Counted from the stretch's first letter, positions 26,774 to 36,334 are shown. The stretch is 64,000 nucleotides of DNA from Bacteroidaceae bacterium (GCA_900770655.1 CAAGLA010000020.1:7689-71688); one strand, 5' to 3'. Translations and numbers: made by a program. The notes: generated by a model not told the origin, from the sequence alone.

Positions 26774-26781
26774 TGTTATTT
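26774..26781 (+). promoter_or_regulatory. Putative -7 box before hydE
   Basis: A TATTTTTG sequence, about 17-24 bases before the hydE ATG at 26798, matches TAnnTTTG. It lies in the 133-base divergent gap between the hydrogenase and hydE. No -33 TTTG at standard spacing was seen; boundaries are within a base or two. Confidence 0.4.
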
Positions 26782-26797
26782 TAAAATTTGCACAAAT

Positions 26798-27856
26798 ATG
26801 GACAGAGCTCTTCTCGACGCCCTTCTTTCACACCTTTCACAATCTGCGAAAGTTCCCCGTGAAGTGTGGTCCTCCCTGCTTGCACTCACCGGTGAGCAGG
26901 AGCGCGGGTATGTGGCCTCGATTGCCCGCGAAGTGCGTGAGAGAAATTTTGGCGGTGGTGTATATGTGCGTGCCCTTCTCGAGATAACTTCGTATTGCCG
27001 TAACGGTTGCCGCTATTGCGGGCTTCGTGCTCCGAACAGTGCGGCAGAACGCTACAGGCTGTCAAAAGAAGAAATTCTCAATTCTTGTTCCCGTGCTGCA
27101 GAACTTGGTTTTAAAACCTTTGTATTGCAAGGTGGCGAAGATACTGCTTTTACCGATGACTGGCTCACCGGTCTGGTGCAGGAGATACACTCCCGGCACC
27201 CGGCTGTGGCAATAACCCTCTCGCTTGGTGAACGTTCGGCATTGAGCTATGAGCGGCTCTATGCCGCAGGCGCTTGCCGCTACCTTTTGCGCCACGAAGC
27301 TGCCGATAATTGCCTCTATTCCCGGCTACACCCTTCGGCAATGTCTCCTGACCGCCGCAAGGAGGCTCTTTTTAACCTCAAGAGCATTGGGTACCAAACG
27401 GGCAGCGGAATGATGATTGGAGTGCCCGGACAACGTACAGAGCACATTGTGGAGGATATGCTCTTCTTGGATGAACTCCGGCCGCAGATGATAGGCATTG
27501 GCCCGTTTGTCCCGGCAAGCGGTACACCGTTTGCAAGTGAAAAGGCCGGCAGTGTACGGGATACGATTTTTCTCATATCTCTACTGCGCCTTCGTTTCCC
27601 GCGTGCTCTTATACCGGCAACAACGGCGTTGGCAACACTGTCGGCAACAGGGACCGAAGATGCCATACTTGCAGGTGCCAATGTGGTTATGCCTAATGTG
27701 ACTCCGCTGCAATATGGAAAGAAATATGCCATTTACGACAACAAGAAAATATGTGGCAGCGAGTCGGCAAGTGAACTTCTGCTGCTGGAAAGGAAATTGG
27801 GAGCAATAGGCTGTCATATAGATTACGGCCGCGGGGATTACACGCCTGTTGCCTGA
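26798..27856 (+). CDS. hydE: [FeFe] hydrogenase maturase HydE (radical SAM)
   Basis: A 352-residue radical SAM enzyme that acts in building the diiron part of the H-cluster. The CX3CX2C motif is in SYCRNGCRYCGLR near residue 65, followed by TFVLQGGED, where the GGED element binds SAM. Later parts (SGMMIGVPGQRTEHIVEDM, IGIGPFVPASGTPF) are typical of the HydE/BioB/PylB family. The ATG at 26798 is preferred over one 30 bases upstream because it follows the -7 box at a normal distance. hydG begins 41 bases downstream. A BioB-like role is unlikely given its neighbours. Confidence 0.95.
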   Translation: MDRALLDALLSHLSQSAKVPREVWSSLLALTGEQERGYVASIAREVRERNFGGGVYVRALLEITSYCRNGCRYCGLRAPNSAAERYRLSKEEILNSCSRAAELGFKTFVLQGGEDTAFTDDWLTGLVQEIHSRHPAVAITLSLGERSALSYERLYAAGACRYLLRHEAADNCLYSRLHPSAMSPDRRKEALFNLKSIGYQTGSGMMIGVPGQRTEHIVEDMLFLDELRPQMIGIGPFVPASGTPFASEKAGSVRDTIFLISLLRLRFPRALIPATTALATLSATGTEDAILAGANVVMPNVTPLQYGKKYAIYDNKKICGSESASELLLLERKLGAIGCHIDYGRGDYTPVA

Positions 27857-27897
27857 ATGTGTGTTTTTAAAAAGTAAATCAGTAAAAAGAGAAAATA

Positions 27898-29316
27898 ATG
27901 TATAATCCTAAGTCTACGGTAGCAACCGAGTTTATATGCCACGACGAGATTGCCGATACGTTGCAGTATGCACGCGGGAATTGCAGGAACATAGAACTTG
28001 TAGAGGCTGTGCTGCAAAAGGCACGCGACTGTAAAGGGCTTTCGCATCGCGAAGCAGCGCTTCTGCTTGAATGTGACGACCCTGCAATAATAGAGCGTAT
28101 ATACTCCCTTGCAAACGAAATAAAACACCGTTTCTACGGTAACCGCATAGTTATGTTCGCTCCGCTGTATCTGTCGAACTACTGCGTGAATGGTTGCGTA
28201 TATTGTCCATACCACGCAAAGAACAAGACTATTCGTCGTAAAAAACTCACGCAGGAAGAGATTCGTGCCGAAGTCATTGCTCTTCAGGATATAGGGCACA
28301 AGCGTCTTGCTCTTGAGGCCGGTGAGCATCCGCTTATGAATCCCATAGAGTATATACTCGAGAGCATAAAGACCATTTACAGCATTAAACACAAGAATGG
28401 AGCTATACGTCGTGTGAATGTGAATATTGCAGCGACAACTGTTGAGAACTACCGCCGTTTGCGCGATGCAGGAATTGGTACTTATATACTTTTTCAGGAG
28501 ACCTACAACAAGGATAACTACGAAAAACTGCACCCCACAGGCCCTAAAAGCAATTATGCCTTCCATACCGAGGCTATGGACCGTGCAATGCAGGGTGGAA
28601 TAGACGATGTGGGTATAGGTGTGCTGTTCGGGCTTGAAACCTACCGCTACGACTTTGTAGGGCTGCTTATGCACGCCGAACATCTTGAAGCAACGTACGG
28701 GGTGGGGCCGCACACTATAAGCCTGCCGCGCCTTTGCGCGGCAGACGATGTTGACACGGCCGATTTTGAAAATGCTGTGCCCGACGAGATTTTCTACCGC
28801 ATTGTAGCCGTTACACGCATTGCAGTGCCTTATACCGGAATGATAATATCGACCCGTGAGAGCGCACGTAGCCGTGAAAGACTGCTTGAAATAGGTGTTA
28901 CACAGATAAGCGGCGGCTCGCGTACAAGTGTCGGCGGGTATGTCAGTGAAGAGCCCGAAGAGGAGAATTCGGCACAGTTCGATATTGCCGACCACCGCTC
29001 GCTCGACGAGGTGGTGGGTTGGTTGCTCACTCTCAATCACATACCCAGTTTCTGTACAGCCTGTTACCGCGAAGGGCGCACTGGCGACCGCTTTATGACT
29101 TTGCTGAAAAACGGACAGATATCGAATTGCTGCTTGCCTAATGCTCTTCTTACTCTAAAAGAGTATCTGAAAGATTATGCATCGCCGTCGACACGCGAAA
29201 AAGGCGAGGCTATGATAAAGCGTCTGCTTGGCGATATTCCTAACGAACGTGTCCGCAGCAGAGCCCAAGAATATATGGCAAAGATAGAAAACGGCGAAAG
29301 GGATTTCAGGTTCTAA
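27898..29316 (+). CDS. hydG: [FeFe] hydrogenase maturase HydG (tyrosine lyase)
   Basis: A 472-residue radical SAM enzyme that cleaves tyrosine to give the CO and CN ligands of the H-cluster. The CX3CX2C motif is NYCVNGCVYCPYH near residue 98. The C-terminal domain has the second-cluster motif C-x2-C-x22-C starting at FCTACYREGRTGDRF, which separates HydG from its relative ThiH. The ISGGSRTSVGGY stretch is also HydG-like. It follows hydE after 41 bases and precedes hydF, giving the order E-G-F. Confidence 0.96.
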   Translation: MYNPKSTVATEFICHDEIADTLQYARGNCRNIELVEAVLQKARDCKGLSHREAALLLECDDPAIIERIYSLANEIKHRFYGNRIVMFAPLYLSNYCVNGCVYCPYHAKNKTIRRKKLTQEEIRAEVIALQDIGHKRLALEAGEHPLMNPIEYILESIKTIYSIKHKNGAIRRVNVNIAATTVENYRRLRDAGIGTYILFQETYNKDNYEKLHPTGPKSNYAFHTEAMDRAMQGGIDDVGIGVLFGLETYRYDFVGLLMHAEHLEATYGVGPHTISLPRLCAADDVDTADFENAVPDEIFYRIVAVTRIAVPYTGMIISTRESARSRERLLEIGVTQISGGSRTSVGGYVSEEPEEENSAQFDIADHRSLDEVVGWLLTLNHIPSFCTACYREGRTGDRFMTLLKNGQISNCCLPNALLTLKEYLKDYASPSTREKGEAMIKRLLGDIPNERVRSRAQEYMAKIENGERDFRF

Positions 29317-29381
29317 GGGGGTGAAAGATGAATGAGAATGGAGGGGGATTTATTCCGATTTGAATAATTCAAATACTTTTT

Positions 29382-29412
29382 TTTGATTTTCTTTCTCTTT
29401 GTTGTAGCTTTG
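29382..29412 (+). promoter_or_regulatory. Promoter of hydF
   Basis: TTTG (29382-29385), a 19-base spacer and TAGCTTTG (29405-29412) match the Bacteroidetes consensus. So hydF has its own promoter even though it follows hydG. Confidence 0.6.
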
Positions 29413-29437
29413 CTTGTGAAATAAAGGATGCTTGGCT

Positions 29438-30625
29438 ATGATAGAAACAGCACGTTCCAACCGCTATCACATTGCGCTGTTCGGCAGACGTAATGTGGGT
29501 AAATCGTCACTTGTGAATTCTCTTTTGGGGCAGCAGGTCTCTATAGTCTCTTCTACTCCCGGAACAACGGCCGATACTGTATGGAAAAACATTGAACTGC
29601 CGGGGGTGGGGGCTGCTGTAATAGGCGATACTGCCGGTTTTGACGACACAGGCTCTCTTGGAGAGGCGCGTGTTGAGGCTGCACGAAAAACTGTGGCACG
29701 CATAGACCTTGCAATATTGTTGCTTGGTGATGATGTGACCGATGCTCGTATGGAACTGTGTTGGCTGGAAATGTTTAAAAAATATTCGCTGCCGGTGATA
29801 GCCGTTTGCGGTAAAAGTGATTTGCCGTCTTCTGCAACGCTGCGTGAGCAGTGGGAAACCGCTTTGGGAGAAGAGGTGCTCTCTTTCTCTTCTTTGACAG
29901 GCGAGGGGCGTGAAGCGCTTGTTGCTAAGATAGCGGAGTTATATAGGATGGATGACAATCTCGACGATATTACATACTCTCTTGCAGGGCCCGGCGATGT
30001 GGTTGTCCTTGTTATGCCGCAAGACGGTTCTGCTCCTAAAGGGCGCATTATAATGCCACAGGTGGAGACACTGCGTAATTTGCTCGACAAACATTGTATT
30101 CCGCTTTGCTGTGCTCCCGAAGAATTGCCACAGCTGTTGGGGTCGCTGGTCGCTCCACCGAAGCTTATAATAACCGACTCGCAGGTCTTTCCGCTTGTTG
30201 AGAAGTTAACCCCTTCGGGTACGGGCTTAACCTCTTTTTCGGTGCTGATGGCTCGCCATAAAGGCGATATGGAAACCTTTGTCGAGGGGGCAAAGGTGTT
30301 GCGCGGGCTCTCTTCGTCGGCGCGTGTGCTCATTGCCGAAGCCTGCTCTCATATACCTCGGAACGAAGATATAGGGCGGGTGAAACTGCCTCGTTTGTTG
30401 CGGGGAAAGTTCGGAGAGGGGCTTTCAATAGATATTGTGTCGGGAAACGATTTCCCCGAAGAACTCTCTACATACGACCTTATAATCCATTGCGGTGCCT
30501 GTATGTTCAACCGCCGCACTGTTATTTCACGGGTACGAGCGGCTAAGGCACAGGGGGTTCCCATTACAAACTACGGAGTTGCCATTGCCGCATTGACCGG
30601 TATATTGGACAAGGTTGTCTATTAA
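29438..30625 (+). CDS. hydF: [FeFe] hydrogenase maturation GTPase HydF
   Basis: A 395-residue GTPase and scaffold that carries the diiron precursor to the hydrogenase. The GTPase domain has G1 GRRNVGKSSL near residue 15, GTTAD for G2, GDTAGFDDTG for G3 and CGKSDLP for G4. The C-terminal cluster-binding residues are present as ACSHIP and HCGACMFNRR. The ATG at 29438 is chosen; a TTG six bases earlier is in frame. It completes the HydE-HydG-HydF set. Confidence 0.95.
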   Translation: MIETARSNRYHIALFGRRNVGKSSLVNSLLGQQVSIVSSTPGTTADTVWKNIELPGVGAAVIGDTAGFDDTGSLGEARVEAARKTVARIDLAILLLGDDVTDARMELCWLEMFKKYSLPVIAVCGKSDLPSSATLREQWETALGEEVLSFSSLTGEGREALVAKIAELYRMDDNLDDITYSLAGPGDVVVLVMPQDGSAPKGRIIMPQVETLRNLLDKHCIPLCCAPEELPQLLGSLVAPPKLIITDSQVFPLVEKLTPSGTGLTSFSVLMARHKGDMETFVEGAKVLRGLSSSARVLIAEACSHIPRNEDIGRVKLPRLLRGKFGEGLSIDIVSGNDFPEELSTYDLIIHCGACMFNRRTVISRVRAAKAQGVPITNYGVAIAALTGILDKVVY

Positions 30626-30736
30626 TGGCGCTTTGCTGTTGTATATTGTAAAGGCGTGAGGCAACATCGGAATTTTTTTAGCCTACAGTGTAATTTTTTT
30701 TATTATTTGCTTTGTGGCTGTTTCTCTAATTTTTAT

Positions 30737-30744
30737 TATCTTCG
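30737..30744 (+). promoter_or_regulatory. TATCTTCG -7 element of the purF leader
   Basis: TATCTTCG, with a TTTG 22 bases upstream. If it is used, the leader RNA would be about 195 bases long before the purF ATG. Confidence 0.4.
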
Positions 30745-30774
30745 CGCAGAATTTGATTAAAGAAGTTTCAATAT

Positions 30775-30879
30775 ATGAAAGGAAAGAGGTGTAAGAATAT
30801 GCTCATCGAGGGTTGCAATAACCGCCCGATACTTTCTGTTACCTCATTGTGTTTCGTTGTTGATATTTTTTTTATGTAG
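30775..30879 (+). CDS. Possible 34-residue leader peptide of purF
   Basis: A short ORF beginning ATGAAAGGAAAGAGG and ending in TAG. The peptide starts MKGKRCKNMLIEGCNNRP and ends with a hydrophobic stretch (SLCFVVDIFFM). It starts about 30 bases after the -7 box and ends 8 bases before a terminator-like hairpin, the placing expected for a leader peptide that controls attenuation. There is no run of one codon that would point to an amino-acid signal. It could equally be non-coding. Confidence 0.3.
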   Translation: MKGKRCKNMLIEGCNNRPILSVTSLCFVVDIFFM

Positions 30880-30887
30880 TTTTATGT

Positions 30888-30917
30888 TGTCGTTTCGTTT
30901 GGAACGACATTTTTTTT
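30888..30917 (+). terminator. Terminator-like hairpin in the purF leader
   Basis: Arms TGTCGTTTC (30888-30896) and GGAACGACA (30901-30909), with one G-U pair, enclose a 4-base loop and are followed by eight T. It lies 29 bases before purF, so it could act as an attenuator. Confidence 0.55.
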
Positions 30918-30946
30918 GTATATTAGCAGAAATTATTTAAAAATTT

Positions 30947-32827
30947 ATGGAACCTCTATTACACGAATGTGGAGTTGCGATGATTCGCCTGCGTAAGCCT
31001 TTGAGTTATTATCAGGAAAAATATGGAACTTGGGCATACGGTATGAACAAATTATTCTTGCTGATGAATAAACAATATAACCGTGGCCAACAAGGCGCGG
31101 GTATATCTTGCGTGAAGCTCAAAGCGTCGCCGGGCGAAGATTATATGTTCCGTGAAAGAGCCGAAGGCTCAGGTGCTATATCGACGGTGTTCGATGCTGC
31201 AAACAAGGACGTGAACGCGCATCCTAAAGATATGAAGAACAATGCCGATTACGCCTATCGTCACTTTGGTTTTGCCGGAGAACTATATATGGGGCACTTG
31301 CGCTATTCGGCAACCGGAAAGACGGGTATGCAGTATGTACATCCGTTTCTTCGACGCAACAACTGGAGAGCAAAGAATCTTGCTCTTTGCGGAAACTTCC
31401 ACATAACAAATGTAGAAGATGTCTTCCACGAACTGGTGTCGCACGGACAGCATCCTCGTGTCTATGCCGACACTTATATTATGCTGGAACTTATGGGTCA
31501 TCGTCTCGACCGCGAAGTAGAGCGCATATTCAAGGATTGTGAGGCCGAGGGGCTTGAGGGTATGGATATTACAAATGCCATTGAAGAACGTGTGGATATG
31601 GCAAATGTGCTGCGTACATCTACTCCTATGCTCGATGGCGGCTATGTTTTCTGCGGCGTAACAGGTAGCGGAGAGATGTTTGCTATGCGCGACCCGTGGG
31701 GAGTGAGAACTGCCTACTGGTATGCCAACGAAGAGATATTCCTTGTGGCCAGTGAACGTGCCGCGTTGCAGACTGCTATGAACCTTAAAGCCGAAGAGGT
31801 TATAGAAATTAAACCGGGAGAGGCTCTTATTGTGAATAAGCGTGGTGAAATTCGCCACGAAATGATTATGCCTCAAAAGGCGATGCTGCCCTGTTCTTTT
31901 GAAAGAATATACTTCAGCCGCGGTAACGACGGAGATATATACAAGGAGAGAAAACTCTTGGGGTCAAACCTTAAGGAACAGATACTTAAGGCTATTGATT
32001 ACGATTTGGACAATACCGTATTCTCGTTCATACCCAACACTGCCGAAATGGCCTTTTATGGTATGGTTGAGGGTATGGAGGAGTATCTTGACAAATGGAA
32101 GGTTGGTGAAATAATGTCGGGCAAGGAATTTACTCCCGAACAGCTGCAGACTATTGTAACCAAGAAAGTGCGTCAGGAAAAGGTCGCAAATAAGGATATC
32201 AAGATGCGCACCTTTATCTCCACTACAGATAAGCGCAATGATTTGGCTTCGTATGTTTATGATATAACTTATGGTACAATAAAGCCAAAGGTCGATAATC
32301 TTGTGGTTATCGATGATAGTATTGTGCGTGGCACAACCTTGAAACAGAACATTCTTAATATACTCGATCGTCTTGAACCTAAGAAAATTGTTGTAGTGTC
32401 TTCGAGCCCGCAGATACGTTATCCCGATTTCTACGGCATTGATATGGAACGCTTCGATCATTTTGTCGCTTTCAAAGCAGCTCTTGAACTGCTATATGAG
32501 AACGGCAAGCGTTCTTTGATTGACGAAACATACCGCGCTTGCTTGGAAGAACTCAAAAAACCCGATGCCGAACAGATAAATTGCACCCGTGCTATTTATA
32601 ACCAGTTTACTGCATACGAAATTTCAAAGAAGATTGCCGACCTGTTGAAACCTGTAGACCTGAATGCAGAGCTTGAACTTGTGTTCCAGAGCCTTGAAGG
32701 CCTTCACAATGCCTGTCCCAACCATTTGGGAGACTGGTACTTCAGCGGAATTTATCCAACCCCCGGCGGTAACCGTCTTGTGAACGAGGCGTTTGTATAT
32801 CACTACGAAAAGTATCTCTATCGCTGA
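30947..32827 (+). CDS. purF: Amidophosphoribosyltransferase (PurF type), long Bacteroidales form
   Basis: A 626-residue glutamine amidotransferase expected to make phosphoribosylamine, the first step of purine synthesis. The Ntn catalytic Cys is Cys8 in HECGVAM, implying removal of a 7-residue propeptide. The glutaminase domain shows YMGHLRYSATGKTG and LCGNFHI. The phosphoribosyltransferase domain has the PRPP motif VVIDDSIVRGTT near 453-464. It is 120-150 residues longer than classic PurF, with an insertion and a C-terminal extension, so substrate use could differ. carB follows after 45 bases. Confidence 0.8.
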   Translation: MEPLLHECGVAMIRLRKPLSYYQEKYGTWAYGMNKLFLLMNKQYNRGQQGAGISCVKLKASPGEDYMFRERAEGSGAISTVFDAANKDVNAHPKDMKNNADYAYRHFGFAGELYMGHLRYSATGKTGMQYVHPFLRRNNWRAKNLALCGNFHITNVEDVFHELVSHGQHPRVYADTYIMLELMGHRLDREVERIFKDCEAEGLEGMDITNAIEERVDMANVLRTSTPMLDGGYVFCGVTGSGEMFAMRDPWGVRTAYWYANEEIFLVASERAALQTAMNLKAEEVIEIKPGEALIVNKRGEIRHEMIMPQKAMLPCSFERIYFSRGNDGDIYKERKLLGSNLKEQILKAIDYDLDNTVFSFIPNTAEMAFYGMVEGMEEYLDKWKVGEIMSGKEFTPEQLQTIVTKKVRQEKVANKDIKMRTFISTTDKRNDLASYVYDITYGTIKPKVDNLVVIDDSIVRGTTLKQNILNILDRLEPKKIVVVSSSPQIRYPDFYGIDMERFDHFVAFKAALELLYENGKRSLIDETYRACLEELKKPDAEQINCTRAIYNQFTAYEISKKIADLLKPVDLNAELELVFQSLEGLHNACPNHLGDWYFSGIYPTPGGNRLVNEAFVYHYEKYLYR

Positions 32828-32872
32828 TAGATAAAAGAGAGTTGAGTAAACAACAAACATTATAATATATTT

Positions 32873-35800
32873 ATGAAAGAGAATTTGAAAAAGGTGTTAT
32901 TGCTTGGCTCCGGCGCACTGCGCATAGGACAAGCCGGTGAGTTCGACTATTCGGGTTCGCAAGCCCTGAAGGCTCTGCGCGAAGAGGGTATACAATCTGT
33001 GCTCATTAACCCTAATGTCGCAACAATCCAGACATCGGAAGGTATTGCCGACAAAGTCTATTTTCTTCCGGTTGACACACATAACGTCGAAGAGATTATA
33101 AAAAAGGAGCGACCAGACGGTATTTTGCTGGCTTTCGGTGGCCAGACTGCGCTGAACTGCGGTACTGAACTTTACCAGAAGGGGATACTCCGTAAATATG
33201 GCGTAAAGGTGCTGGGTACATCGGTTGAGGCTATTATGTATACCGAGGACCGCGACCTCTTCGTAAAGAAACTAGACGAGATTCCTATGAAAACTCCAAT
33301 CAGTCAGGCTGTGGAGACTATGGAAGACGCTCTTGCTGCTGCACACCGCATAGGATTCCCGGTTATGGTTCGTTCGGCATACGCGCTCGGAGGCTTGGGA
33401 AGCGGTATATGCAAAGATGAAAAAAGCTTTAGGGAACTTGCCGAAAGTGCTTTCACTTTCTCTAACCAAATTCTCGTTGAGGAGTCTTTGAAGGGTTGGA
33501 AGGAGATTGAATTCGAGGTTATACGCGATGCCAATGACCACTGTTTCACTGTTGCAAGTATGGAGAACTTCGACCCGCTTGGCATTCACACAGGTGAGTC
33601 TATAGTTGTTGCACCTACCTGTTCGTTGACTCCGGAGCAGGTGAAGTTTATGCAGGAGATTTCGGTAAAGGCTATTCGTCATTTGGGTATTGTGGGCGAG
33701 TGTAACATTCAGTATGCTTTCAATGCCGAAACAAATGACTACCGTGTAATTGAGGTAAATGCACGTCTCAGCCGCTCTTCGGCGCTTGCATCAAAGGCTA
33801 CCGGTTATCCTCTTGCTTTTGTTGCCGCTAAGATAGCTCTTGGCTATACACTCGACGAAATTGGCGAAATGGGTACTCCCAACAGCGCATATAAGGCTCC
33901 TGAACTCGATTACCTCATTTGCAAGATTCCTCGTTGGGACTTGACAAAGTTTGCAGGCGTTTCCCGCCAGATTGGTTCGAGTATGAAGTCGGTGGGCGAA
34001 ATTATGTCCATAGGCCGTACATTTGAAGAGGTTATACAAAAGGGACTTCGTATGATAGGGCAGGGTATGCACGGTTTTGTAGGAAATGAGCATACACACT
34101 TCGATAACCTCGACGAGGAACTGGAGAACCCCACAGATATGCGTGTCTTCTCAATAGCATCGGCGCTTGAGGCCGGTTACTCTGTTGAGCGCATAAGCGA
34201 ACTGACAAAGATTGACCCGTGGTTCTTGGGAAAACTTAAGAACATTGTAGACTACAAGCATATTCTCGAGGGATACAACTCACTTGAAGAGTTGCCCGAA
34301 GAGGTGCTTCGCCAAGCTAAAGTACTTGGATTCTCCGATTTCCAGATTTCGCGTTTCGTGCTTAAGGAAGAGAAGAATATGGAAACCGGCAACCTTGCAG
34401 TGCGTGCCCGCCGTAAGGAACTTGGCGTGCTTCCCGCAGTAAAGAGAATAAACACTGTCGCTTCGGAGCATCCCGAACTGACAAACTACCTATATATGAC
34501 ATACGGTGCAAAGGGCTACGATGTTAACTACTACAAGACCGACAAATCGGTGGTTGTTCTTGGTTCCGGCGCATACCGCATTGGTTCTTCGGTAGAGTTT
34601 GACTGGTGTTCGGTTAATGCCGTGCAGACAGCCCGTAAGTTGGGGTATAAGTCTATTATGATAAACTACAACCCGGAAACTGTATCGACCGACTATGATA
34701 TGTGCGACCGTCTTTACTTCGACGAACTTTCGCTCGAGCGTGTACTCGACGTCATAGACCTTGAACAACCCGGTGGTGTAATAGTTTCTGTGGGTGGACA
34801 AATACCTAACAACCTTGCAATGAAACTGCATCGTCAGTCGGTTCCCATCTTGGGAACATCTCCGCTCTCGATTGACCGCGCAGAGAACCGTCACAAATTC
34901 TCGGCAATGCTCGACCAGCTTGGCATAGACCAGCCTGCTTGGAAGGAGTTGACAAGCATTGAAGATATGAAGGAGTTTGTAGACAAGGTGGGCTACCCGG
35001 TGCTTGTGCGTCCTTCGTATGTGCTTTCGGGTGCAGCAATGAATGTTTGCTACAACGAAGAGGAACTGCACGAGTTCCTGAAGATGGCAGCAGATGTTTC
35101 TAAGGAATTCCCTGTTGTGGTATCTCAGTTTATGATTGAGACAAAAGAGATTGAATTCGATGCTGTGGCTCAGAATGGCGAGGTGGTGGAGTATGCAATA
35201 TCGGAGCACGTTGAGTTTGCCGGAGTACATTCGGGCGATGCAACACTTGTATTCCCGGCTCAGAAGATATACTTCGAGACAGCACGCAGAATTAAGAAGA
35301 TAAGCCGCAGAATTGCCAAAGAACTAAATATATCCGGTCCATTCAACATACAGTTCCTTGCAAAGAACAACGAGGTGAAGGTTATAGAGTGTAACTTGAG
35401 AGCTTCCCGTTCGTTCCCCTTTGTATCAAAGGTGCTGAAACGCAACTTTATCGAGACTGCTACACGCATTATGCTTGGTGCTCCATACAGCCAGCCCGAT
35501 AAGTCGGCATTCGATATTGACTGGATAGGCGTTAAGGCATCTCAGTTCTCTTTCAGCCGTCTGCATCAGGCCGACCCTGTACTTGGCGTGGATATGTCTT
35601 CGACAGGTGAAGTGGGTTGTATAGGCGATGACTTTGAGGAGGCATTGCTGAATGCAATGATAGCTGTAGGCTATAGTGTTCCCGAAAAGAATGTAATGGT
35701 TTCTTCGGGTGCAGCCAAGTCTAAAGTTGACCTTCTCGACCCGACAGCTGTACTTGCGCAGAAAGGATACAATATTTTTGCGACATCGGGAACCGCAAAA

Positions 35801-36094
35801 TTCCTTAATGAACACGGAATTAAGGCTACAGCCGTTATGTGGCCCGACGAAGACCCCAATTCCGAGAATAATGTTATGCAGATGATTGCCGACCACCGTT
35901 TCGACCTAATAATAAACATTCCCAAGAACCATACAAAGCGCGAGCTTACCAATGGTTACAGAATTCGTCGTGCGGCTATAGACCATAATATCCCGCTAAT
36001 TACCAATGCTCGTCTGGCGAGTGCTTTCATACGTGCTTTCTGCAAGATAGATGTAAATGAAATGCCTGTCAAGAGTTGGGATGAATTCAAATAA
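32873..36094 (+). CDS. carB: Carbamoyl-phosphate synthase large subunit
   Basis: A 1073-residue enzyme that makes carbamoyl phosphate from bicarbonate, ammonia and two ATP for pyrimidine and arginine synthesis. The two homologous ATP-grasp halves are visible: LLGSGALRIGQAGEFDYSGS at the N-terminus and VLGSGAYRIGSSVEFDWCS near 560, each followed by a ATP-grasp domain (for example SAYALGGLGSGIC, and PSYVLSGAAMNVCY near 718). The C-terminal MGS-like allosteric domain begins near 940 with YNIFATSGTAKFLNEHGI. The partner carA is not between purF and carB, so ammonia supply must come from a CarA elsewhere. A hairpin terminator follows. Confidence 0.96.
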   Translation: MKENLKKVLLLGSGALRIGQAGEFDYSGSQALKALREEGIQSVLINPNVATIQTSEGIADKVYFLPVDTHNVEEIIKKERPDGILLAFGGQTALNCGTELYQKGILRKYGVKVLGTSVEAIMYTEDRDLFVKKLDEIPMKTPISQAVETMEDALAAAHRIGFPVMVRSAYALGGLGSGICKDEKSFRELAESAFTFSNQILVEESLKGWKEIEFEVIRDANDHCFTVASMENFDPLGIHTGESIVVAPTCSLTPEQVKFMQEISVKAIRHLGIVGECNIQYAFNAETNDYRVIEVNARLSRSSALASKATGYPLAFVAAKIALGYTLDEIGEMGTPNSAYKAPELDYLICKIPRWDLTKFAGVSRQIGSSMKSVGEIMSIGRTFEEVIQKGLRMIGQGMHGFVGNEHTHFDNLDEELENPTDMRVFSIASALEAGYSVERISELTKIDPWFLGKLKNIVDYKHILEGYNSLEELPEEVLRQAKVLGFSDFQISRFVLKEEKNMETGNLAVRARRKELGVLPAVKRINTVASEHPELTNYLYMTYGAKGYDVNYYKTDKSVVVLGSGAYRIGSSVEFDWCSVNAVQTARKLGYKSIMINYNPETVSTDYDMCDRLYFDELSLERVLDVIDLEQPGGVIVSVGGQIPNNLAMKLHRQSVPILGTSPLSIDRAENRHKFSAMLDQLGIDQPAWKELTSIEDMKEFVDKVGYPVLVRPSYVLSGAAMNVCYNEEELHEFLKMAADVSKEFPVVVSQFMIETKEIEFDAVAQNGEVVEYAISEHVEFAGVHSGDATLVFPAQKIYFETARRIKKISRRIAKELNISGPFNIQFLAKNNEVKVIECNLRASRSFPFVSKVLKRNFIETATRIMLGAPYSQPDKSAFDIDWIGVKASQFSFSRLHQADPVLGVDMSSTGEVGCIGDDFEEALLNAMIAVGYSVPEKNVMVSSGAAKSKVDLLDPTAVLAQKGYNIFATSGTAKFLNEHGIKATAVMWPDEDPNSENNVMQMIADHRFDLIINIPKNHTKRELTNGYRIRRAAIDHNIPLITNARLASAFIRAFCKIDVNEMPVKSWDEFK

Positions 36095-36113
36095 TGGCAT
36101 AATTTGATTTTAG

Positions 36114-36147
36114 AACAAAGTTGGCTATCGCCAACTTTGTTTTTTTT
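36114..36147 (+). terminator. Hairpin terminator after carB
   Basis: Twelve-base arms (36114-36125 and 36130-36141), loop TATC, then a T-run. It begins 19 bases after the carB stop. The following 200 bases to the next gene are AT-rich with only a TATCTTCG box at 36327-36334. Confidence 0.9.
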
Positions 36148-36326
36148 ACCTTATATATTATTAATACAACGTGTTGCTATGATAAGCGTTTGGTATAGAT
36201 GCAAAACAAAAAATAGCTGTATAAATTTAAAGAAGATAAATTCAAACAACTTCTTAAATAATCATAAATAGAACATTTATATTTTAAAAAACTGCGATAA
36301 TTATGTTATTCAATTTAAAACATTCT

Positions 36327-36334
36327 TATCTTCG
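36327..36334 (+). promoter_or_regulatory. TATCTTCG -7 element before the Cys-rich lipoprotein
   Basis: TATCTTCG lies 27 bases before the ATG at 36362, in an AT-rich region. No clear -33 TTTG. Confidence 0.4.

Larger units (their letters stand above)
30626..30946 (+). other. Long intergenic region before purF with attenuator-like parts
   Basis: This 321-base gap contains a TATCTTCG box, a 34-codon ORF and a terminator-like hairpin, in that order, then purF. Outside those parts it is AT-rich with no other structure that I could support. A hydF terminator was not identified. Confidence 0.55.

Noticed and set aside
27838..29040. 400-codon ORF on the strand opposite hydG
   Set aside because: It lies fully across a well-supported HydG gene and has no family features; composition looks like a reverse shadow.
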